From Penaeus vannamei (lineage: Eukaryota; Arthropoda; Malacostraca; Decapoda; Penaeidae), in contig NC_091558.1 of assembly GCF_042767895.1 (NCBI RefSeq), forward strand, positions 23,804,516 through 23,822,015: a DNA stretch of 17,500 nucleotides. The letters are read 5' to 3'. The translations under genes and the position numbers were made by a program. The notes under the pieces were generated by a model that saw only the letters and a list, made by a program, of their open reading frames with translations, searched no databases and was not told the origin of the DNA. Positions within the stretch are counted from its first letter, which is position 1, and each line of letters opens with the position of its first letter. Positions 10,732 through 17,500 of this stretch are shown here, piece by piece.

Positions 10732-11942
10732 GAAGCAACAACGCACACTAGCGTGGTCGTCGTCATATGAACAACATTAGGAGGAGGAGGACATGGAAGA
10801 AGAAGGAGGAGGAGGAGGAGGGAGACGATAGTAGCTTTCTCGAGCGGGGGGGCAGCAGCAGCAGCAGCTGCCAATATGGGCTGCGCTGCCCCATTACGGG
10901 GCAGGCACTGCCGCCGCCGCCGCTCTTCCGCTGCGGTCTTGCCTTCCTGCCTGCCTTCCTTCTTCCTCTCACTTCTCTCTCGACCTCTCTGGTTATTGTT
11001 ACTTTGGCTTTTCACATGGCAAAACCCCCCCGGAAAAGCCCGACGACTCTCGCCCCGCTCTCCCGCTGCTGAGGCCAGAAGCCACACCAGGAAGGGATGG
11101 GGACGAAGGAGGGGGGGCATTTCAAATAAAGGGGGGGCCGCACTCTTTTCGATGGCTGGTTGTTGGGGGTCGTTTCTCTCTCGACTCAGGGTGCGCCGCA
11201 CACAGCGTCGCCGGACCAGAACAACGGCCGCGGCGAGCTCCCTCCCGGGCGCGAGCCCTTCTCTCTATCGCCATCGTGGTCGTGCAGCGACGAGGAGGAC
11301 AGAGGGGGGAGGGGGAGGGGGGGAGAGGGGCGCGGCGCAGGCAGGCCAGCCAGCCAGCCGGCCGGGACAGGCGGGGCTGCCAAGTCAGTGGGGCACAGGC
11401 TCCTTTTCAACCTGCCTCACCCGTGGGCTCCGCAGGAGGAGGGTCGTGGGATTGCCGTTTTTTTTTTTCCTTTCTCACCGCAAGGGTGTGCACACCCGGG
11501 ATCTAACTCCGCGCTACCGGCGAAACGTGGCCGAGGGGAGAAGAACCGCAGGGGGCTCAGCCGTCGCGAGGGAAAGGCCGTAAAAGGGGGGCGGCACTCG
11601 GAAACCATTCCGAACGTCAAGAGAGGGGCGGTCGCCTGTGTGAAGGGCAGGACCACAGCCGACACTGGCGGGGGTGGCACGGGGACTGGTTACCCCGGCG
11701 GCCCCCGGTCGGCATCGTGGCGCGAGCCCGCGACCTTTGCTGTGCCAGGTTCGGGGGGGAGGGAAATTCGGGGAAGGGACCGACGCCCGAGCTTACCAAG
11801 AGCACAGGATGGAGCCCAAACCCCAAAAAGACACCACACACCCCCGGACGTAAGAACAGGGAGAAAAGAGCAGAGCAGCAAGGGACAGAAGGGAAAGCAG
11901 CAGGGAGAGCGCCGCAACGGTGAGGGAGGGAAGAGATGCGGC
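10732..11942 (-). other. 5' external transcribed spacer-like region (unit A)
   Basis: It lies directly upstream of the 18S 5' end on the minus strand, between it and the nearest promoter-like core. Composition is very GC-rich with simple runs: (GGA)n around 10780-10822, (CAG)n near 10852, (CCG)n near 10910, CTTC and GGGGGG runs. The segment 11021-11339 (about 319 bases) is absent from unit B. No protein gene is credible; open frames here are compositional. It would form the leader of any Pol I transcript of the chimeric unit. Confidence 0.65.
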
Positions 11943-11981
11943 CATGGGTTGTCGGCGCGGTCCCTCAGCCAACACGACCGC
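11943..11981 (-). promoter_or_regulatory. Pol I promoter-like core 7 (nearest 18S), degenerate initiator
   Basis: It shares GACCGCGCCGACAAC with the other cores, but the following CTATAG is replaced by CCATGG. It is about 1.2 kb upstream of 18S, the usual place for the gene promoter, yet its initiator is the most altered. It may be inactive. Confidence 0.45.
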
Positions 11982-12355
11982 AAACAGGGGCCCCTCCTGC
12001 GCCACGCCCAGGGAGAGGACGCCCTCCGCACGCCCCACCACCCACGCCCCGGTAAACGCCTCACTTTCTCGTGGGTGGAGGGCGGGGAGCAACGGGCCCC
12101 CAGCCGCCAACCCCGCTGCACCGCCTCTTGCCCCCGCCCGCCACGCTCGCCGGCCGGCCCCGAGGGCGGCCTGCTCCGGCCGGCTCCGGACCCGAGGGGG
12201 ACCCGCGCCCGCCTCGCCGCGTTCCAGCCCAGCCCAGCACGCTCGGCAGGGGGTGGGGAGAGGGCCGCGCGTTGGCGGGCCAGGGCAGCGGGGATGTCGC
12301 GGCCACGGCTTGCCGCCGCCGACGCCCGCCGACACCCAAATGAAGGTGGACCACC

Positions 12356-12396
12356 CTGTAGTTGTCGGCGCGGGCCGACTCAGCCCACACGACCGC
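12356..12396 (-). promoter_or_regulatory. Pol I promoter-like core 6
   Basis: On the minus strand it reads GCGCCGACAACTACAGGG, with one base change in the CTATAG initiator-like motif (CTACAG). The upstream GCGGTCGTGTGGGCTGAG block is intact. It is about 369 bases from core 5. Confidence 0.5.
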
Positions 12397-12724
12397 GGGG
12401 CAGGGGCCGCTCGGCCCCGGGGGCCAGGGAAGGCAGCCCCTCCGACGGCCCCGGCAGCCAGGCCTCCCCCAAAGCCTGCCCCGCTTTCGGGAACGGGAGC
12501 CGGAGAGGCAGGGGCTTGCTCACGGCGGCGGGGGGCACGCCTGCGCCCGCCGCTGCCGCCTCCGCCCCCGGCCCGAGAGGGCGCAGGGGGCAGGAGAGCC
12601 CAAGCCGCCCGCCCGGGGGGTGAGGCCCAACCAGCAGGATGCCCCCGCACCGCCCGCGCTAGGCCCCCGACCGGCCCCGACGGCGAGCTCGCCGCCCGCC
12701 CGCAGCTGCCGAAGGTGGTCCCCC

Positions 12725-12763
12725 CTATAGTTGTCGGCGCGGTCCCTCAGCCCACACGACCGC
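12725..12763 (-). promoter_or_regulatory. Pol I promoter-like core 5 (best family-B match)
   Basis: On the minus strand, CGCGCCGACAACTATAGGGG preceded by GCGGTCGTGTGGGCTGAGGG. The TATAGGGG motif resembles TATA-plus-G-run initiators at Pol I start sites in several eukaryotes. The orientation points towards the 18S fragment. Promoter function is inferred from position and repetition and has not been tested. Confidence 0.55.
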
Positions 12764-13106
12764 GGGCAGGGGCCGCTCGGCCCTGGGGGCCAGGGAAGGC
12801 AGCCCCTCCGACGGCCCCGGCCGCCAGGACCCCCCCCCCCCAAAGCCTGCCCCGCTTTCGAGGACGGGAGCCGGAGAGGCAGGGGCTTCCTTACGGCGGC
12901 GGGGGGCACGCCCGCGCCCGCCGCCGCCGCCTCCGCCCTCGGCCCGAGAGGGCGCAGGGGGCAGGAGAGCCCAAGCCGCCCGCCCGGAGGGCGAGGCCCA
13001 AACAGCAGGGGGACCCCGCACCGCCCGTGCAAGGCCCCCGCCCGGCCCCGACGGCGAACTCGACGCGGGGCTCGCCGCCCGCCCGCCCGCAGCCGAGGCA
13101 GTCCCC

Positions 13107-13146
13107 CTGTCGTTGTCGGCGCAGGCCCTCAGCCACACACGACCGC
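13107..13146 (-). promoter_or_regulatory. Pol I promoter-like core 4
   Basis: Same layout, with the initiator changed to CAACGACAGGGGG on the minus strand. It lies at the start of the shortened family-B copy, 382 bases from core 5 and 517 from core 3, where the two repeat families meet. Confidence 0.45.
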
Positions 13147-13623
13147 GCCCAGGGCCCGCCCTCGCCCGTCCGGCCGGCCGGGGCAACGCCCCGTCGGGGG
13201 TGCGGCAGGGCCACGCCCGAATCCCACGCCGCCGCCCTCGGCCCGAGAGGGCGCCAGGGGCCGATGGGGGGAAGCCCGAGCCAACCCCTGTTCTAAGGAA
13301 GACGAGGCAGGCAGGCCAGGCCAGGCCAGGGCCCGCCGCCCTCGGCCCGAGAGGGCACGGGGGGGCCGAAGGGGCAGGGAAAAGCCCAAGCCGTCCCCTG
13401 GCCAGCCAAGGAAGACGTGGCTGAACGGCCTCGCTGGGCAGGCCGCCCGCCCGCTCGCTCGCTCAGGCCAGGCGGCGGCACGGGGGAAAGGACCGTGTGG
13501 GAGACGCGCGGCCGCCGCCACACAGCAGGCCAAGGGCGGTGCTCGGCTCCGGCGGCCATCGCTCCCAGCCCCGCCCGGCAGCCCGCTCCGCCACCCGCGA
13601 ACCCCGCACCCAACCGCCTCTCC

Positions 13624-13662
13624 CTATAGTTGGCGGCGCAGGCCCGCAGGCAACACGACCAG
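13624..13662 (-). promoter_or_regulatory. Pol I promoter-like core 3
   Basis: Family-A form: minus strand CGCCGCCAACTATAGGGAGA preceded by CTGGTCGTGTTGCCTGCGGG. It is identical in layout to cores 1 and 2, 258 bases from core 2. Confidence 0.5.
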
Positions 13663-13881
13663 AGACAGGGCCTTCCATCCGTCCGGCAGGAGCGGGAGCC
13701 TGGCGGGCGCTTGGGGGGGACCGCCCGCCCGCCCGCCAACCCCGCTCACTCGCTCAGGCCAGGCGGCGGCACGGGGGAAAGGACCGAGTGGGAGACGCGC
13801 GGCCGCCGCCACACAGCAGGCCAAGGGCGGCGCTCGGCTCCGGTGGCCCGCGCTCCCAGCCCCGCACCCAACCGCCTCTCC

Positions 13882-13920
13882 CTATAGTTGGCGGCGCAGG
13901 CCTGCAGGCAACACGACCAG
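13882..13920 (-). promoter_or_regulatory. Pol I promoter-like core 2
   Basis: Family-A form with CAACTATAGGGAGA on the minus strand. It sits in the shorter middle subrepeat and differs from core 3 by one base in the CTGCAGGC/CCGCAGGC segment. Confidence 0.5.
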
Positions 13921-14160
13921 AGACAGGGCCTTCCATCCGTCCGGCAGGAGCGGGAGCCTGGCGGGCGCTTGGGGGGGACCACCCGCCCGCCCGCCAACCC
14001 CGCTCGCTCGCTCAGGCCAGGCGGCGGCACGGGGGAAAGGACCGAGTGGGAGACGCGCGGCCGCCGCCACACAGCAGGCCAAGGGCGGCGCTCGGCTCCG
14101 GCGGCCCGCGCTCCCAGCCCCGCTCCGCCACCCGCGAACCCCGCACCCAACCGCCTCCCC

Positions 14161-14199
14161 CTATAGTTGGCGGCGCAGGTCCGCAGGCAACACGACCAG
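14161..14199 (-). promoter_or_regulatory. Pol I promoter-like core 1 (outermost)
   Basis: Family-A form with CAACTATAGGGGGAGG on the minus strand. It is the promoter-like core furthest from 18S (about 3.4 kb upstream), in the last spacer subrepeat before the AT-rich part of unit B begins. Confidence 0.5.
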
Positions 14200-14272
14200 A
14201 GACAGGGCCTTCCACCCGTCCGGCAGGAGCGGGAGCCTGGCGGGCGCTTGGGGGGGACCGCCAGCCAAGCCA

Positions 14273-14406
14273 AACGCCCACACCCACACTCGCACTCGCA
14301 CATACACACACAACCGTACACACACGTGTACACACACACACTTTTTTGACGTCTACGGCAGAAGGAAAAAAATATAATGAAAAGTCGATGGCCTAGCTCA
14401 TCAGAC
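14273..14406. other. Transition from GC-rich IGS to AT-rich spacer
   Basis: Starts with cccacacccacactcgcact and an interrupted (CA)n run containing acacacgtgtacac, a short palindromic piece, then a T-run and AT-rich sequence. At 14407 the next repeat unit begins. No gene seen. Confidence 0.6.
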
Positions 14407-14607
14407 ATTCGGGTTATTAAACTGGAAAAATAGTTCTGGAATTTGAGTCCGTTCTCTAATCTACTTAATTGAGAACTTATTTCTTCTTGGTTTCTGATTC
14501 TGTTCAAACTTTTCAATATATGTATTTTTTCTTCTTCATTCTATCTACAGCCAGCGTTTTATATTTACACATATATGTATATGAATGTGAATATCTGTAT
14601 ATCTATG

Positions 14608-15067
<460 letters not shown>

Positions 15068-15379
15068 TGTGTGTGTCTTTGTGTGTGTGTGTGTGTGTGT
15101 GTCTTTGTGTTTGTGTATGTGTGTGTGAGTTTATGTGTGTGTTTGTGTGTGTGTATGTGTTTGTGTGTGTTTGTTCTTGTATGTGTGTGTGTGTTTGTTT
15201 GTTTGTGTTTGCATGTGTGTGTGTTTGTGATTGTACGTGTGTGTGTTTGTGATTGTATGTGTGTGTGTGTGTTTGTATGCATGTGTGTGCTTGTGTTTGT
15301 ATGTATGCGTGTGTGTTTGTGTTTGTATGTATGTGTGTGTGTGTATTTGTGTTTGTGTGTGTATGTGTGTGTGTGTGTA
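15068..15379. repeat. Long (TG)n tract (unit B)
   Basis: Same interruption order as 8833-9150, with small differences in repeat number at both ends and near 15262. Open frames over it are artefacts. Confidence 0.93.
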
Positions 15380-15510
15380 CGAACAGAGAGAAAGAAATAA
15401 TATTGACAACGGTGCCAACGTGTTAACTGAGCCATACTTTTATTAAATACATATGTATAGGAAAATAAAATAAAATGACATTTATAATGATACTTGCCAG
15501 CTGACATGCG

Positions 15511-15757
15511 TTTAATAAATGTATATTTCCATAAAAGTAGAATAACATAAAGAACATTAACAATGGCGCCAACGTGTTAACTGGCGTCGCGCGGATCGAT
15601 CTAAAGCCTATAATAAAAATAATAAGTTAGAAAAAGAAGTTTTATTGTCCTGCCCTGTGAGCTTGAGTTCTGCATAATGGATATTTAGTCTCCGGTTAGG
15701 TAGCTGTTCAGTGAATTTATGTTTATAATGTCATTTAGCACTTCAGTAAGGAATGTT
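15511..15757. repeat. Single copy of the 248-bp block (unit B)
   Basis: Corresponds to 9534-9780. It starts tttaataaatgtatatttcc right after ctgacatgcg, as copy 1 does in unit A, and ends before tttaatgttttcgtctg, as copy 2 does. This fits either a duplication in unit A or a loss by recombination in unit B. Confidence 0.85.
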
Positions 15758-15817
15758 TTTAATGTTTTCGTCTGTCAGCATCAGCACGGAGTTTCTGACT
15801 ATTACATTGTAGGTTCT

Positions 15818-15876
15818 TTCGTCCCCAACACCCCTAGTCATTCGCTTTACCGGATGGAACTCGTTCGATGCGAGTG

Positions 15877-15920
<44 letters not shown>

Positions 15921-16006
15921 AGTTGGATTGGTCTTTCGCCCCTATACTCAGCTCTGGCGATCGATTTGCACGTTAGAAACGCTTCGGACCTCCACCAGGG
16001 TTTCCC
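15818..16006 (-). pseudogene. 28S rRNA internal fragment fused to 18S (unit B)
   Basis: Same 28S blocks as in unit A at a constant offset of 5977, and by eye no differences from the unit A copy over these 189 bases. The junction with 18S falls at the identical base. Confidence 0.88.
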
Positions 16007-16708
16007 GGCCGGTCCGGAGCAGAAGTCAATCTACGAGCGTTTCAACCGCAACAACTTTAATATACGCTAGTGGAGCTGGAATTACCGCGGCGGCTGGCAC
16101 CAGACTTGCCCTCCACTCGATCCTCGTACAAGGATTTAAAGTGTACTCATTCCAATTGCGAGGCCCCGTTCGGGGCTCGCAACAGTATTTTTCGTCACTA
16201 CCTCCCCGTGCCGGGAGTGGATAATTTGCGCGTCTGCTGCCTTCCTTAGATGTGGTAGCCGTTTCTCAGGCTCCCTCTCCGGAATCGAACCCTGATTCCC
16301 CGTTACCCGTGATAGCCACTGTAGGCGTTTAACCTACAATCGAGAGCTGATAAGGCAGACGCCTGCAGGACGCGGCGCCGACCCAACCCGGGTTACGGGA
16401 GGGGTCGTGCGCTCGGCAAAAGTTATTCTGATTTACCAAGATGTGTGCGGCCTGCCCCTTGCGGGAACCGGCTGCCGAGGGTTTTTGTCTAATAAAAGCG
16501 CTCCTCCCTCGCGGTCGGAGACTACAAAGGCATGTATTAGCTCTAGAATTACCACAGTTATCCAAGTATTGCGGTTCAGCAGAGATCCAATGAGTTATAT
16601 CTGATTTAATGAGCCGTCCGCGGTTTCGCCTTAAGTCGGCCTGTACTTACACATGCATGGCTTAATCTTTGAGACAAGCATATGACTATTGGCAGGATCA
16701 ACCAGGTA
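16007..16708 (-). pseudogene. 18S rRNA 5' fragment, truncated in V4 (unit B)
   Basis: Same extent as 10030-10731. By eye it differs at about five positions. These include 16689, which turns the near-universal CCAGTAGTCATATG at the 18S 5' end into CCAATAGTCATATG, and 16028, which turns CTCGTAGTTTG into CTCGTAGATTG. Changes at such conserved sites fit a copy no longer selected as rRNA. Confidence 0.95.
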
Positions 16709-17500
16709 GAAGCAACAACGCACACTAGCGTGGTCGTCGTCATATGAACAACATTAGGAGGAGGAGGACATGGAAGAAGAAGGAGGAGGAGGAGGAGGGA
16801 GACGATAGTAGCTTTCTCGAGCGGGGGGGCGGCAGCAGCAGCAGCTGCCAATATGGGCTGCGCTGCCCCATTACGGGGGAGGCACTGCCGCCGCCGCCGC
16901 CGCCGCCGCTCTTCCGCTGCGGTCTTGCCTTCCTGCCTGCCTTCCTTCTTCCTCTCACTTCTCTCTCGACCTCTCTGGTTATTGTTACTTTGGCTTTTCA
17001 CATGGCCGGCAGGCCAGCCAGCCAGCCGGCCGGGACAGGCGGGGCTGCCAAGGCAGTGGGGCACAGGCTCCTTTTCAACCTGCCTCACCCGTGGGCTCCG
17101 CAGGAGGAGGGGCGTGGGATTGCCGGGGGTTTCTTCCTTTCTCGCCGCAAGGGTGTGCACACCCGGGATCTAACTCCGCGCTACCGGCGAAACGTGGCCG
17201 AGGGGAGAAGAACCGCAGGGGGCTCAGCCGTCGCGAGGGGAAGGCCGCAAAAGGGGGGCGGCACTCGAAAACCATTCCGAACGTCAAGAGAGGGGCGGTC
17301 GCCTGTGTGAAGGGCAGGACCACAGCCGACACTGGCGGGGGTGGCACGGGGACTGGTTACCCCGGCGGCCCCTGGTCGGCATTGTGGCGCGAGCCCGCGA
17401 CCTTTGCTGTGCCAGGTTCGGGGGGAGGGAAATTCGGGGAAGGGACCGACGCCCGAGCTTACCAAGAGCACAGGACGGAGCCCAAACCCCCAAAAGACAC
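16709..17500 (-). other. 5' ETS-like region (unit B, runs off the window)
   Basis: Matches the unit A leader, including the (GGA)n and (CCG)n runs, with a longer (CCG)n near 16890. At 17006 it jumps straight from catggc to cggcaggcc, skipping the 319 bases 11021-11339 of unit A. It contains no credible gene. Confidence 0.65.

Larger units (their letters stand above)
11982..13460. repeat. IGS subrepeats, family B (about 370-410 bp)
   Basis: Very GC-rich spacer made of repeats that each begin at a promoter-like core (11943, 12356, 12725 and 13107). The 12356 and 12725 copies are the most alike. They share ggggccgctcgg, aaagcctgccccgctttcg, a block with gccggagaggcaggggctt, and cggcccgagagggcgcaggg. 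The 13107 copy is shortened and rearranged, with cggcccgagagggc recurring near 13236 and 13341. The 11943 copy is diverged. Such promoter-bearing spacer repeats are typical of animal rDNA. Long open frames on both strands (up to about 550 codons) come from lack of AT-rich stops. Confidence 0.8.
13461..14272. repeat. IGS subrepeats, family A (three copies, 258-291 bp)
   Basis: Three near-identical direct copies start with gctcaggccaggcggcggca at 13461, 13752 and 14010. Each contains gagacgcgcggccgccgcca, a promoter-like core and cttccatccgtccggcagga (ccacc in the last copy), ending in gggcgcttgggggggacc. Copies 1 and 3 carry an extra block including cgctccgccacccgcgaacc that copy 2 lacks, so copy 2 is shorter. 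The family is related to family B only through the promoter-like core. Confidence 0.9.

Noticed and set aside
11946..14272. CRISPR array
   Set aside because: The repeated cores sit in long subrepeats of 258-517 bases with similar 'spacers', in a eukaryotic rDNA spacer. No cas genes are present.
11160..14396. Long open frames (300-550 codons) on both strands of the GC-rich spacer
   Set aside because: Products are Arg/Pro/Ala/Gly low complexity, open on several frames at once, follow the subrepeats and match no family. This is what very GC-rich rDNA spacer gives by chance.

Overview
The window is eukaryotic (metazoan) ribosomal-DNA-related sequence. It holds two consecutive copies of an rDNA-derived repeat unit of about 6.2 kb. 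The first copy (unit A) is split by a recent Ty3/gypsy LTR retrotransposon, and that retrotransposon is itself split by a 1.3-kb element with terminal inverted repeats. The long (CA)n/(TA)n and (TG)n microsatellites, the 18S sequence and the Gmr1-type retroelement suit an invertebrate. A lophotrochozoan such as a cephalopod mollusc is my best guess, but I could not run a species-level comparison.

Unit A runs from base 1 to about 14406 and unit B from 14407 past the window end. Both are transcriptionally oriented on the minus strand. Read in that direction, a unit has: (i) a GC-rich intergenic spacer with seven Pol I promoter-like cores in two families of subrepeats (11943-14272); (ii) a GC-rich 5' external transcribed spacer (10732 to about 11942); (iii) the first ~700 bases of 18S rRNA (10030-10731), with a normal mature 5' end but stopping in the V4 region; (iv) a direct fusion to an internal piece of 28S rRNA (about 9841-10029); (v) an AT-rich tail with a 248-bp direct repeat, a ~320-bp (TG)n tract, a (TA)n/(CA)n tract and the next spacer. 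The 18S/28S junction is identical in unit B (16006/16007). The chimera is therefore a heritable repeat unit and not a one-off rearrangement. No complete 18S, 5.8S or 28S gene is present.

The LTR element (329-8488, minus strand) has two nearly identical ~930-bp LTRs, a primer binding site, a polypurine tract and one gag-pol frame without env. Its domain order is gag - zinc knuckle - protease - integrase - RT - RNase H, with integrase BEFORE reverse transcriptase. That is the Gmr1-type arrangement, unusual for Ty3/gypsy. A TIR element (3822-5121, 8-bp target duplication) interrupts the integrase core, so this copy is not expected to make a complete Pol. The nesting gives an order of events: chimeric rDNA unit, then amplification, then LTR element into (TA)n of one unit, then TIR element into integrase.

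There is no other credible protein gene. The long open frames in the GC-rich spacer and in the microsatellites are by-products of base composition. The item most worth following up is the amplified 18S-28S chimeric unit that keeps its promoter array and 5' leader.
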